A stretch of DNA of 64,000 bases from JAJPXI01 sp051867655 (GCA_051867655.1 JBJDYV010000020.1:1-64000), one strand, 5' to 3'. Numbered from the stretch's first letter, positions 7,259 through 16,053 are shown. Numbers and translations: made by a program. The notes: generated from the sequence alone by a model not told the origin.

Positions 7259-8749
7259 ATGGAACCGAAAACGATTCAGCGTAAAAAAATTTCACGCGAA
7301 ATGATTTTCTCGCTCATTGGATTGGCAATCATGCTCCTCGGTTTTGTTCTGCCCGGGATCGGGCCCGTTACGGATGTGGGTATGCGTGTCATATTCATTT
7401 TCATCGGCGCCCTGTTCCTGTGGTCTACGGTCAACGCCATCTGGCCCAGCCTGATCGCGGTATTTCTCTTTGGCCTGTGCGGCTATTATGGGGCCGGCGC
7501 CGAGGGCCTGATCCCCACCATGACCACGGTCTACGGCGATGAGACCTTTATCCAGGTCATGATGATGTTCGTCTTCTTCGGCGCGGTCAAGGAATCCGGC
7601 GCCATGAGCTATGTGGCCCGCTGGATCCTGAGCCGCAAGGTCCTGAACGGACGTCCCGGTCTGCTGGTGGCAGCCATCGGCGCCACGGCGTACCTGATGT
7701 CCTTTGCCACAAACGCCCAGTCGTCCATCATGATCATGTGGAGCATTCTGGGTGAGATCTGTGTGATGATCGGCCTGAAGCACCACGAGGACAATCTGTG
7801 GACCTATATCTGGGGCGCCGCCTTCCTGGGCGCCGGCCTGGGCCACTGCGCCATGCCCTACAAGACCACCGGCCTGGCAATGCTGCGGGTCTATGAAAAG
7901 GTCACCGAGGGCAAGTATCCCATCAACGGCATCACCTATCTGGTGTTCAGCGCCATTATGGCTGTTGTCATGATCGCGGCCCTGGTCGTGCTGATGCGCA
8001 TCTTCAAGACCGACACCAGCAAGATGAAGAACCTGTCCATGGCCGAGATCAACCAGCGCAACCCCCTGCCCCCCATGTCCAAGATCCAGAAGCTCTACCT
8101 GTTCGCGCTGCCCCTGTTCATCATCGTGCTTCTGCTCCCGTCCGTCGGCGGGCTGAAGAACCTGGCCCCCATCGCCTGGCTGGATACCATCGGCACTCTG
8201 GGCGTGACCGTGGCGTTTGTGATCATTCTGGGCATTGTGCGCATCGACGGCAAACCTGCGCTGGACTTCCACAAGATCGCCAAGAACAACATGATCTGGA
8301 AGGTCCTGTTCCTGATGATCGCCGCCAAGCACGTGGGCAGCGCCCTGGCTGACAGTGAGTTGGGCGTCGTCGCGGCGATCAAGACCGGACTCAACCCCAT
8401 CCTGGGCGGGAAACCGGAGATCATCTTCGTGTTCCTGATCCTTCTGGCGGCCATGATTCTGACCAACCTGGGCAACAACGTATCGATGTCCATCGCTCTG
8501 ACGCCGGTCGTCCTGGCCTTCGCGGGCGATTACGGCATCAGCCCCGCCCCGGTTGTCATCAACATCATGATGATCGTGTTCGCGTCTGCCCTGCTGACTC
8601 CGGCGGCCTCCACGCCCTGCGCCATGTGCTACGGCTCCCCGGACTACAGCCCGAAGGAGATCCGGAAATACGGCATTCCTCTGGCGATCTTTGCGGTCTT
8701 TGCGTACACCTTCATCGGCTATCCTCTGGCAAAGCTCCTGATCGGCTGA
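7259..8749 (+). CDS. Anion permease of the SLC13/ArsB-NhaD (ion transporter) superfamily
   Basis: 496 residues with about 11-12 hydrophobic segments from residue 16 to the C terminus and a short cytoplasmic N terminus. The broken-helix features of the family show as TNAQSS near 152-157 in the first half and LTNLGNNVSMSIALTPVV near 400-417 in the second. Members carry di- or tricarboxylates, sulfate or similar anions with Na+ or H+. It follows the flavoprotein and ferredoxin in one transcription unit (AGGGAGG at its start), so it probably imports their substrate. A strong hairpin follows the stop. Confidence 0.8.
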   Translation: MEPKTIQRKKISREMIFSLIGLAIMLLGFVLPGIGPVTDVGMRVIFIFIGALFLWSTVNAIWPSLIAVFLFGLCGYYGAGAEGLIPTMTTVYGDETFIQVMMMFVFFGAVKESGAMSYVARWILSRKVLNGRPGLLVAAIGATAYLMSFATNAQSSIMIMWSILGEICVMIGLKHHEDNLWTYIWGAAFLGAGLGHCAMPYKTTGLAMLRVYEKVTEGKYPINGITYLVFSAIMAVVMIAALVVLMRIFKTDTSKMKNLSMAEINQRNPLPPMSKIQKLYLFALPLFIIVLLLPSVGGLKNLAPIAWLDTIGTLGVTVAFVIILGIVRIDGKPALDFHKIAKNNMIWKVLFLMIAAKHVGSALADSELGVVAAIKTGLNPILGGKPEIIFVFLILLAAMILTNLGNNVSMSIALTPVVLAFAGDYGISPAPVVINIMMIVFASALLTPAASTPCAMCYGSPDYSPKEIRKYGIPLAIFAVFAYTFIGYPLAKLLIG

Positions 8750-8804
8750 TCTGTTGGTTTAAAACGCGGCCGTCCTTGTGCCGAATCGACCTTGCCCAGC
8801 ATAA

Positions 8805-8841
8805 ACAAAGGGAGCGCCGCTGATTTCGGCGCTCCCTTTGT
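8805..8841. terminator. Intrinsic terminator shared by the permease and the Crp-family gene
   Basis: Perfect 15-bp arms at 8805-8819 and 8827-8841 with a 7-nt loop, flanked by A-rich and T-rich sequence. The genes on either side converge. Confidence 0.85.
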
Positions 8842-8846
8842 CTTTG

Positions 8847-9494
8847 TCAATTTGCACTGTAGTTCAGGATCCGGTTTCCCCGGGCGTATTCTTCCAGAGT
8901 ATTGATGTCCAAAAGCTGCCAGCCCAGGTCGCATTTCCGGATGATGTTCTCCTCCTGCAGGACCTTGAAAATGTGGGAGACCGTAATCCGGTGGATGCGC
9001 AGGTGCTGGGCCAGGTCACAGAAGGCAAAGTCTTTGGACAGATAAAACCGGCCGTCGGAATCCTCCTGGCTCAGGGCCAGAATCGTATAGCACAAAATCT
9101 CGGCTGCGTTGCCCTTGGCTTTCTTTTGATACTGCTGATAGACGTACTGGTTGTTGGCCAGGATGAATTCCACGACCCACCGGTAAAAATCGAAATTTTC
9201 GTCCAGTTCTTTCCGCAGCGCGGGCACCGGAATCACGGTGGCGGTGATGTCCGTTTTGGCCACAACGGAAGACGGGTAGACGGTCTTGTGCTTGAGAACG
9301 CCCCAGATGTTCAGCATCTCGCCCGGAAAATAATATTTTGTGACGACCTCAATGCCGTTTTCGTAGTTGATGAACTGCGAGCAAATCCCCGACCGCAGGT
9401 AGTAGCAATATGCCAGCTCGTCGCCCTGCAGGAACAGCCGGCTGTTTTTGGCGTATTTCCGCGTGGGGAACTGGTTCATCCATTCACGGTACAT
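8847..9494 (-). CDS. Crp/Fnr-family transcriptional regulator
   Basis: 215 residues. An N-terminal cyclic-nucleotide-type beta roll (about 15-110, with FLQGDELAYCYYLRSGICSQF and YYFPGEMLNIWGVL) is followed by a dimer helix and a Crp helix-turn-helix, CDLAQHLRIHRITVSHIFKVLQEENII, near 170-195. The Fnr-type N-terminal Cys cluster is absent, so it is not an oxygen sensor of that kind. The start is the ATG preceded by AAGGAGT; the upstream TTG at 9518 overlaps the promoter. It converges on the SLC13 gene and probably activates the ferredoxin-flavoprotein-permease operon through the dyad at 5191. Confidence 0.85.
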   Translation of the reverse strand: MYREWMNQFPTRKYAKNSRLFLQGDELAYCYYLRSGICSQFINYENGIEVVTKYYFPGEMLNIWGVLKHKTVYPSSVVAKTDITATVIPVPALRKELDENFDFYRWVVEFILANNQYVYQQYQKKAKGNAAEILCYTILALSQEDSDGRFYLSKDFAFCDLAQHLRIHRITVSHIFKVLQEENIIRKCDLGWQLLDINTLEEYARGNRILNYSAN

Positions 9495-9519
9495 CTTGCA
9501 ACACTCCTTGCAGAACAAC

Positions 9520-9547
9520 TATATACTCTTTGCAATTTTTTTGTCAA
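9520..9547 (-). promoter_or_regulatory. Promoter of the Crp-family gene
   Basis: On the minus strand TTGACA (9542-9547) and TATATA (9520-9525) are 16 bp apart. Transcription would start near 9513, inside the open frame upstream of the chosen ATG, which supports the start at 9494. Confidence 0.7.
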
Positions 9548-9691
9548 GGATCCCTCCGGGCGAAACAGAAAAGAATACTTCCTTTCCCCGGAGCGGGATG
9601 GTATACTATTTCAGGGAATATTAAAAAGAAAAAGGAACCACTGATCCGGTCAGAAAAAGCTGGGTCCGGTGGTTCAAAAGGGGAAAAGAAA

Positions 9692-10738
9692 ATGAATTTG
9701 TGTAAACGCCTGTATAAGGGAGTCCTGCTCTGCCTGGTCATTGCCATACCTGCCTGGTTCCTGGGGCAGGCATTTGAAGTAGTCGGCGGTCCGGTGTTCG
9801 CCATTCTGATCGGAATGGTGATCGCCCTGTTCTTCAGGGAAAAGGGTGATTTTGCACCGGGCATCACGTTCACGTCCAAAAAGGTGCTGCAGTATGCCGT
9901 TGTTTTGCTGGGCTTTGGGCTGAATCTCAGCACCGTGATCTCAGTGGGGAAGACCTCCCTGCCCGTCATCGTCGCCACGATCGCCACGTCGCTGATCGTT
10001 TCCTTTGTGCTTTGCAAGGCGCTGAAGATCCCGGGAAAGATCTCCGTCCTGGTGGGCGTGGGCTCTTCCATCTGCGGCGGTTCCGCCATTGCGGCCACTG
10101 CGCCTGTCATCGAGGCGGATGACGAGGAGATCGCACAGTCCATCTCGGTGATTTTCCTGTTCAACATCATCGCTGCGCTGATTTTTCCGACGCTGGGCGG
10201 CTTGCTGGGACTGAGCAACGAGGGCTTCGCCCTGTTCGCGGGCACGGCCATCAATGACACCTCTTCGGTGACGGCCGCGGCCTCCTCCTGGGACAGCATC
10301 CACGGCACGGGTTCGGCGGTGCTGGACGCCGCCACCATCGTAAAACTGACGCGCACCTTGGCGATCATTCCCATTACGCTTGTGCTGGCCCTTTGGCGCA
10401 CCAAAAAAGAGCGCAGCAGCGGGGTAAAGATCGGCAAGATATTCCCCTTCTTCATCCTGTATTTTGTGGCGGCTTCCCTGATCACGACCCTCTGCAATTA
10501 CGCCATCGGGTTGGGCGTTTTCTCCGCAGGTGCGGCGTCCTTTGTGACCGGCCTGTTTGCTTTTCTGAAAAAGGTGAGCAAATTCTTCATCGTCATGGCC
10601 ATGGGCGCCATTGGGCTGAATACCGACCTGCCCAAACTGGTCAAATCGGGCGGGAAACCGATCCTGATGGGATTTTGCTGCTGGGCGGCCATTGCCGCGG
10701 TGAGTTTGGCCATGCAGTCCGCCCTGGGTATTCGATAA
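9692..10738 (+). CDS. YeiH-type putative sulfate/sulfonate exporter (UPF0324/PSE family)
   Basis: 348 residues with about ten membrane segments. Family landmarks are VLQYAVVLLGFGLNLSTV, VGVGSSICGGSAIAATAPVI near 125-145, AQSISVIFLFNIIAALIFP and GTAINDTSSVTAAASSW near 190-206. YeiH proteins are integral membrane proteins annotated as putative sulfate or sulfite exporters; direct biochemical proof is limited. The start is the ATG after AAAGGGGAAAAGAA. It converges on a LysR gene, an arrangement common for yeiH. A link to the sulfur-type flavoprotein locus next door is possible but unproven. Confidence 0.85.
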   Translation: MNLCKRLYKGVLLCLVIAIPAWFLGQAFEVVGGPVFAILIGMVIALFFREKGDFAPGITFTSKKVLQYAVVLLGFGLNLSTVISVGKTSLPVIVATIATSLIVSFVLCKALKIPGKISVLVGVGSSICGGSAIAATAPVIEADDEEIAQSISVIFLFNIIAALIFPTLGGLLGLSNEGFALFAGTAINDTSSVTAAASSWDSIHGTGSAVLDAATIVKLTRTLAIIPITLVLALWRTKKERSSGVKIGKIFPFFILYFVAASLITTLCNYAIGLGVFSAGAASFVTGLFAFLKKVSKFFIVMAMGAIGLNTDLPKLVKSGGKPILMGFCCWAAIAAVSLAMQSALGIR

Positions 10739-10751
10739 AAACGCCGTTCTC

Positions 10752-11615
10752 CTAGTTTTGTTTCCGGACGAATTCGATCAGTTTTTTTGCGCCGTCCGAC
10801 AGCTTGCAGTCCTTTTTCCAGTACAAGTACACCGGACAGCGAACCGGCGGGTCTAAGCTGACCAGGGCCAGATTGTCAATGTGCGCGTCCTCGATCGCCC
10901 TTCGGAACAGCAGGGAGATCCCGAAGCCCTGGGCCACCATCTGCGCGGCCTGGCTTCCGTACCGCGCTTTCATTGCGGCCTTGGGCTGGAAGAAATCATA
11001 GACCCTGGCGATCCAAAAGGACGGGGTGATGAAATCGCTGACGGCGGAAAAGAGCATCACGAAATCTTCGTCACGCAGCTCTTCCAGGCGGACCGAGGTC
11101 CGGCGTGCCAGGGGGTGGGACGCGTTGACCACCGCGACTACTTCATCCTCGCGGTAGACGACGAATTCATAGGAGTCGTCGGGCGGGACCGGGCTGCACA
11201 GGACAGCCAGTTCACAGTCCTGCATCTCAAAGCCCCGATCCAGAGATTCGTTGAATACGGCCAGGATCTTGTATTTATGGTTGTCCTCGAAGAATCTGCA
11301 GGCCAAGTCGTTGAGATAGTAATTGGAAAAGACCCGCAGGGTATCGGAGTGCCCCGCCAGTTCGGCCTCCAGCTTTTTGCCGTACTCGTCCGTCTCGGTC
11401 AGAATGCGCTGGGCGTGCGGGATCAGCATCTCCCCGAAGCGGCTGAGCACGATCTTTTTGCCCTGCCGTTCAAAAAGAAGGACACCGAGCTCCGTCTCCA
11501 GACCTTTGATGTGCCTGTAAAGGGTGGGCTGCGAAATGGACAGGGCATTCGCCGCGGCGGTGTAATTGCAAAGCTCACTCATGACCAGAAACTCTCTCAG
11601 ATATGCCGTTTCCAT
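10752..11615 (-). CDS. LysR-family transcriptional regulator
   Basis: 287 residues. The N-terminal winged HTH reads LREFLVMSELCNYTAAANAL-SISQPTLYRHIKGLETELG (residues 6-44), with the periplasmic-binding-protein-like effector domain from about 90 to the end. The start was set at the ATG with AGGAGG 8 nt upstream. It converges on yeiH with only 13 bp between stops and diverges from the MATE gene 250 bp away, so either could be its target. Confidence 0.9.
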   Translation of the reverse strand: METAYLREFLVMSELCNYTAAANALSISQPTLYRHIKGLETELGVLLFERQGKKIVLSRFGEMLIPHAQRILTETDEYGKKLEAELAGHSDTLRVFSNYYLNDLACRFFEDNHKYKILAVFNESLDRGFEMQDCELAVLCSPVPPDDSYEFVVYREDEVVAVVNASHPLARRTSVRLEELRDEDFVMLFSAVSDFITPSFWIARVYDFFQPKAAMKARYGSQAAQMVAQGFGISLLFRRAIEDAHIDNLALVSLDPPVRCPVYLYWKKDCKLSDGAKKLIEFVRKQN

Positions 11616-11679
11616 GGTTTTACCTCCTGTTTCAGCGGATGCCGGAAGAGCGGCAGGCCCGGCTTCATATTGCATCTGT

Positions 11680-11708
11680 ATTATACCAAATGTGAATAGC
11701 TGAATCAA
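11680..11708 (-). promoter_or_regulatory. Promoter of the LysR gene at 10752-11615
   Basis: Minus-strand TTGATT (11703-11708), 17 bp, then a perfect TATAAT (11680-11685). Transcription would start about 60 nt before the ATG. Confidence 0.75.
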
Positions 11709-11792
11709 CCAAAAACGGCCTGAAGGGCCATTTTTGGGAGAAATCCCATGTGGACCGGCATATTTTTGTGCAACTTTTGAAAAGCTGTTCCC

Positions 11793-11838
11793 TTGTGCTG
11801 CCCTTTCTTTTCCAGTATACTAATGTCTGCTGAACAAA
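11793..11838 (+). promoter_or_regulatory. MATE gene promoter region with an 18-bp motif repeated at 51463
   Basis: A -10-like TATACT lies at 11816-11821 with TTGTGC at 11793-11798 (17-bp spacer). Directly after it, TAATGTCTGCTGAACAAA (11821-11838) is identical to 51463-51480, also just downstream of a promoter. The shared stretch may be a regulator site or a leader element. Confidence 0.45.
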
Positions 11839-11868
11839 TGTCAGACCACGCTGGAGGGAGGGGACGTC

Positions 11869-13245
11869 ATGCCAAAGGAATCGTCAAAGACCTTCGTCAA
11901 CGATTTCACCACGGGGCCTGTCTTTCGGAAGTTAGTTACCTTTGCCATTCCCCTGTTCCTGTCCAACCTGCTCCAGGCGGTTTACAGCATGGTGGACATG
12001 GCCGTGGTGGGCCAAGTGGTGGGCGAAGCGGGCCTGTCCGGCCTGTCCGTCGGCGGCGACGTGCTTTCCCTGCTCACCTTCCTGTGCCAGGGCTTTGCGG
12101 GCGCGGGTGAGATCATTATTGCCCAGTATCTCGGCGCCAGGCTGCGGGACCGGCTCTCCCATTTTATCGGCACCATGGCCTCCTTCATGTTCCTCTGCGC
12201 CGTCGGCGTGGGGGTGCTCTGCCTGCTCCTGCGCCAGCCGATCCTGAGCCTGATGAACACCCCCGCCGAGGCCTGGGACCAGGCCCTGTCCTACTCCACC
12301 ACCTGCATGTGCGGCCTGGTCTTCATTTACGGCTATAACACGGTCAGCGCCATTTTGCGTGGCATGGGCGACTCCAAGCGCCCCTTCCTGTTTATTGCCA
12401 TCGCCTCCGTCATCAACCTGCTCCTGGACCTGGTCTTTGTGGCCGGGTTAGGCTGGGAAGCCTTCGGCGCGGCCCTGGCTACCGTCATCGCCCAGGCGGT
12501 CAGCTTCCTGACCTCTCTGCTCTATCTCTACAGGAAGCGGGAGCGGTTCGGGTTTGCCCTCACCCCCGGCCACTTCCGCATCCGCAGGTCCGAGCTGGCT
12601 CCTCTGGTCAAGCTGGGTGTGCCCATGGCCATCCGCTATGCCGCCATCCTCTTCTCCAGAATCATCGTCAACGCCTGGATCAACGATTACGGCGTGACCG
12701 TCTCCGCCGTGTCCGGCATCGCGAACAAGGTGGATATGGTCGGCATCAATATGGGCCACGCCGTCGCCACGGCGAGCAGCGCCATGGTGGGACAGAACAT
12801 CGGGGCGGGCAACTACGAGCGGGTCAAGCGGGTGCTGAAGTCCTCCTTCCTGCTGAACGGCATCTGCTTCTCCGTGGTCATCCTTGTGATCGTCTGCTTT
12901 CCCAAGACCGTGTTCGGGATTTTTACCAGCGACCCCAGCGTGCTGCGTGTCTGCATGGAATACGTCCCCGTTTCGGTCACCAACCTGGTCTGCAGCGCCC
13001 TGCGGGACTCCATGAACGGCTTTGCCAGCGGCTGCGGCAATTACAAGTTCAATTTCGCCGTGGCCATCATGGACGGCGTTGTGGGCCGCATCGGCCTCTC
13101 CTTCCTGCTGGGGCTGGCCTTCGGAATGGGCTACTTTGGCTTCTGGATGGGCAGCGCCATCGCCGGCGTGGTGCCTTTCATCCTGGGCTCAATCTACTAC
13201 CTGTCCGGCCGCTGGAAGAAAAAGTCTGCGCTGGTTTCGGAATAG
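11869..13245 (+). CDS. MATE-family multidrug/metabolite efflux transporter
   Basis: 458 residues with twelve membrane segments in two halves. The N-terminal PVFRKLVTFAIPLFLSNLLQ and VYSMVDMAVVGQVVGEAGLS are typical of MATE helix 1-2, and the second half begins at LVKLGVPMAIRYAAILFS near residue 246. These membrane antiporters export cationic drugs or metabolites with Na+ or H+. The start ATG follows GGAGGGAGGGG. It stands alone in its unit; the substrate is unknown. Confidence 0.9.
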   Translation: MPKESSKTFVNDFTTGPVFRKLVTFAIPLFLSNLLQAVYSMVDMAVVGQVVGEAGLSGLSVGGDVLSLLTFLCQGFAGAGEIIIAQYLGARLRDRLSHFIGTMASFMFLCAVGVGVLCLLLRQPILSLMNTPAEAWDQALSYSTTCMCGLVFIYGYNTVSAILRGMGDSKRPFLFIAIASVINLLLDLVFVAGLGWEAFGAALATVIAQAVSFLTSLLYLYRKRERFGFALTPGHFRIRRSELAPLVKLGVPMAIRYAAILFSRIIVNAWINDYGVTVSAVSGIANKVDMVGINMGHAVATASSAMVGQNIGAGNYERVKRVLKSSFLLNGICFSVVILVIVCFPKTVFGIFTSDPSVLRVCMEYVPVSVTNLVCSALRDSMNGFASGCGNYKFNFAVAIMDGVVGRIGLSFLLGLAFGMGYFGFWMGSAIAGVVPFILGSIYYLSGRWKKKSALVSE

Positions 13246-13254
13246 GAAGAAAAA

Positions 13255-13292
13255 ATTTGGCGGGCTGTCCCCGAAGGAACAACTCGCCAAAT
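13255..13292. terminator. Weak hairpin between the MATE and isomerase genes
   Basis: ATTTGGCG at 13255-13262 pairs with CGCCAAAT at 13285-13292 over a 22-nt loop, with poly-A before and a poor T tract after. It lies between convergent genes, so it is a plausible but weak terminator. Confidence 0.35.
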
Positions 13293-13316
13293 CTTACATA
13301 TACGCGGTGGGTCCGG

Positions 13317-14006
13317 TCAGTCCTTTGCCGGGGGATACTCGTTGCACAGAAGGCGGTAGGGCGGCTCGTCCTCCTCGATGGCGGGGAACCGGCCCAGGGA
13401 CTCCAGAAAACGGTTGTCCGTGTTGTCGTCGTTGCACATGGAGACCTCGCCGATCAGGGCAGGGCCTTTGCCGTTTTGGGGAACGCTGAACTCGTGATAG
13501 CAGTAGGGCTCCAGGGTCAGGCTTTCACCCGGCTTCAGGACCACCTCGCTGCCGGCGGGAACGGTGCAGCAGAAGCCGTCCCGGAAAACTTTTACGTCCG
13601 TATCAGCCAGCTCTTCCGTCTCCCGGTCGGCGTTGTACAGCCGGAACAGGACGTCGTTTCCACCGCGGTTGATGATGTCCTCCATCTTGGTCCAGTGGAA
13701 GTGCATGGGGGAGATCTGCCCCTCGTCCAGCATCATGATCTTCTCGGCATAGGTCTTGATGTACTTCGGGTTCTTCACATTTCCGTTGCGCAGGGTGATC
13801 AGGGCCAGACCCAGCGTATCAAAATGGCCCATGCCGTAGTCGGTCACATCCCAGCCCAGCATATTCTCCCGGATCTCGTCGTACGCATGGCCCTTGCTTT
13901 CCCACTCCCCGGGGGTGAAGGACAGGTACGGGGGCAGAGCAAAGCTGTATTTTTTCAGAAGCGCTTCAAATTTTTGGATCACGGCATTGATTTCCGAACG
14001 TTTCAT
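13317..14006 (-). CDS. D-lyxose/D-mannose ketol-isomerase (cupin type)
   Basis: 229 residues with the cupin fold of YdaE/z5688-type D-lyxose isomerases. The metal site is visible as SPMHFHWTKMEDIINRG (His102, His104, Glu109) with a later His in EPYCYHEFSV. The N-terminal helix pair and GWDVTDYGMGHFD-GLALITLRNG are typical of the family. It interconverts D-lyxose and D-xylulose and, in many members, D-mannose and D-fructose. The start has GAGGAGA upstream. It is divergent from a fructokinase, which suggests a mannose to fructose to fructose 6-phosphate route; that pairing is inference. Confidence 0.85.
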   Translation of the reverse strand: MKRSEINAVIQKFEALLKKYSFALPPYLSFTPGEWESKGHAYDEIRENMLGWDVTDYGMGHFDTLGLALITLRNGNVKNPKYIKTYAEKIMMLDEGQISPMHFHWTKMEDIINRGGNDVLFRLYNADRETEELADTDVKVFRDGFCCTVPAGSEVVLKPGESLTLEPYCYHEFSVPQNGKGPALIGEVSMCNDDNTDNRFLESLGRFPAIEEDEPPYRLLCNEYPPAKD

Positions 14007-14040
14007 GGGATCGTCTCCTCTCATTGACCGGCACAGCAGC

Positions 14041-14117
14041 CCGTCTGAAATGCGAAGACATCATAACGCGGGCGGGAAAGCTTGTCAAGGCTGGGAAAAA
14101 ATAAGATTTTCAGACGG
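14041..14117. promoter_or_regulatory. Divergent promoter region with inverted 10-bp half-sites
   Basis: On the minus strand TTGACA (14083-14088), 17 bp, TATGAT (14060-14065) forms a near-consensus promoter for the isomerase. CCGTCTGAAA at 14041-14050 is perfectly inverted as TTTCAGACGG at 14108-14117. The two copies bracket the promoter 57 bp apart and could be operators for one regulator serving both genes. Confidence 0.55.
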
Positions 14118-14129
14118 AAGGTGCGAAAC

Positions 14130-15068
14130 ATGATGGATCTGGTGTGTGTGGGCGAGATGCTCATCGACTTTCTTCCCGGCGCGGAAGAGGGGAGTTATAT
14201 CCGCAAGGCCGGAGGGGCCCCCGCAAATGTCGCGGTGGCCGTGGCCCGCAACGGGCTGGAAGTCGGCTTCTGCGGCCGCATGGGCAACGACGATTTTGGA
14301 AAGTTCCTTGTCAGCACGCTGCGGGAAAACAGGGTCAGGGTGCTCTGCCCCGCGCTGGTGGACGAGGCGGTCACGACCATGGCGTTCGTCTTCCTGAACG
14401 GGGAAGGCGAGCGGAGCTTTACCTTCGCCCGGAAACCGGGGGCGGATATGTTCCTGACCCGGGCGGATGTGGACAGCGCCAACGTGGTCGGGGCGGACAT
14501 GGTGCACGCCGGCTCCTGCTCCCTGTCCAAGGGCTCCGCCGCCGACGCCACCCGCTACGCGCTGGAATCGGCCAGCAAGGCGGGCAGGCTGGTCAGCTTT
14601 GACGTCAACTACCGCAACCTGATGTGGAACGACGACCGGGACGCGTGCATCGGCGCGGTGAAGGAGATCCTGCCCTTTGTGGATTTCCTGAAAATATCCG
14701 AGGAGGAGGAAGACATGCTGGGGCTTCCGCCGGAGCAGGCCGCGAAAGCCTACAACATTGCCGTCCTGGTGGAGACGCTGGGCGCCGACGGCGCGCGCTG
14801 CTATTATCAGGGCAAGACCTTCACCGTGCCCGGACGGAAAGCCGTGTGTGTGGACGCCACCGGCGCCGGGGACGCCTTCTGGGGCGGCTTTTTGTCCTGC
14901 CTGCTGCGCAGCCATGTTTCCTCGCCGGCGGATCTGACGGAGGAGTTGGTGCGCCGGGCGCTCCGGTACGGCAACGTGGCCGGCTGGCTGTGCGTGCAGA
15001 AGAAGGGCGCGATGGAATCGCTCCCCACCACAGAAGAGATCCAGGCGATCATCGAGGCGGAAGGCTGA
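14130..15068 (+). CDS. PfkB-family sugar kinase, probable fructokinase
   Basis: 312 residues with a ribokinase fold. The N-terminal DLVCVGEMLIDFLPG and AGGAPANVAVAVARNG are the fructokinase form of the first PfkB signature. The second signature DATGAGDAFWGGFLSCLL near 248-265 holds the catalytic Asp and anion hole. It uses ATP to phosphorylate fructose in the cytoplasm. The start was placed at ATGATG after GGAAGG. Its divergent partner is a lyxose/mannose isomerase. A hairpin terminator follows. Confidence 0.85.
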   Translation: MMDLVCVGEMLIDFLPGAEEGSYIRKAGGAPANVAVAVARNGLEVGFCGRMGNDDFGKFLVSTLRENRVRVLCPALVDEAVTTMAFVFLNGEGERSFTFARKPGADMFLTRADVDSANVVGADMVHAGSCSLSKGSAADATRYALESASKAGRLVSFDVNYRNLMWNDDRDACIGAVKEILPFVDFLKISEEEEDMLGLPPEQAAKAYNIAVLVETLGADGARCYYQGKTFTVPGRKAVCVDATGAGDAFWGGFLSCLLRSHVSSPADLTEELVRRALRYGNVAGWLCVQKKGAMESLPTTEEIQAIIEAEG

Positions 15069-15085
15069 TACGGGACTACAGAGCG

Positions 15086-15122
15086 AAACAGACCGGCCCG
15101 CGCTGTGCGGGCCGGTCTGTTT
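15086..15122. terminator. Intrinsic terminator after the fructokinase gene
   Basis: 16-bp perfect arms (15086-15101 and 15107-15122) around a 5-nt loop, ending in TTTTG. It lies between convergent genes. Confidence 0.85.
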
Positions 15123-15141
15123 TGCTCTGCCGGTCAGCGGA

Positions 15142-16053
15142 TCACGTCTCCTGCTGACCAAACTCTTCCCGGTATGTCTGAATGAATTTCTGCGCTCCGT
15201 CGGACAGACGGGCGTGGTTCAGATAGCAAAGACTGATCCGTGTGCTTGTAACGGGGCGGACCTCCAGCACCTTGATGCCGGAGCGGTTGGACCGGTTTGC
15301 CTCCACATGCTTGTCCATCAGAAGGGCTGCGCCCATGCCCAGCCGGACACAGTCGATGATGTGGTCGATATTGTGGTCCGTCAGGACCAGATTGGGCTCA
15401 AATCCCGCTTTTTCGCAGGCGGCACAGACGATTTCGCAGATGACCGTCTCACGCGAAAGGGTAATGATATCCTGATTTTTGAATTCCGACAGATGGATCG
15501 AGTCCAATTCGGCAAAGGGATGGGAATCGGGGACCACGGCAACAAGACGATCAGATGTAAGCGGGAGACGCACAATGTCATCGCCGCCGTCATTTTGCTC
15601 AAACTCCTGCTCCCGGACGAAGGCCACCTCGCAGTCGTGCCGCTGAAGCATATCGATGACGCTGACGTTGTAGCTTGGAATGATATTCATTTTGATCTTC
15701 GGGTTCTTCTCCCGGAAACGCGTCAAAACATCCGTGATGCCGTAATAAGCCATGGCGGGGATGGTGCCGATGCGGAGGGCGGAATGCTGCTCCTGCTTTT
15801 CCGCCATCAGCTCGCTGGTAAACTGGTTGTGGAGCTCGACGATCTGCTTGGCATAGGGGAACAGCATATCCCCGTATTTGCTGAGCTTGGAGCTGCGGGT
15901 GGTGCGCTCAAAGAGCGGTACGCCCAGCTCCGCCTCCAGATTTTTGATGTGCCGCGAAAGCGTCGGCTGAGAGATAAACAGAATATCCGCAGCATTCAGA
16001 AAGGTTTTGGACTGCGCCAGCACCGTGAATTCCTGAAGAAGATTGATATCCAT
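15142..16053 (-). CDS. LysR-family transcriptional regulator
   Basis: 303 residues. The HTH region is LLQEFTVLAQSKTFLNAADI followed by LFISQPTLSRHIKNLEAELG (residues 5-44); the effector-binding domain spans about 90-300. The start has GAGGTGC 6 nt upstream. It is divergent from the alpha/beta hydrolase at 16268 with 214 bp between them, both with good promoters, so it probably controls that gene and perhaps the neighbouring hydrolase/ABC locus. Confidence 0.9.
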   Translation of the reverse strand: MDINLLQEFTVLAQSKTFLNAADILFISQPTLSRHIKNLEAELGVPLFERTTRSSKLSKYGDMLFPYAKQIVELHNQFTSELMAEKQEQHSALRIGTIPAMAYYGITDVLTRFREKNPKIKMNIIPSYNVSVIDMLQRHDCEVAFVREQEFEQNDGGDDIVRLPLTSDRLVAVVPDSHPFAELDSIHLSEFKNQDIITLSRETVICEIVCAACEKAGFEPNLVLTDHNIDHIIDCVRLGMGAALLMDKHVEANRSNRSGIKVLEVRPVTSTRISLCYLNHARLSDGAQKFIQTYREEFGQQET

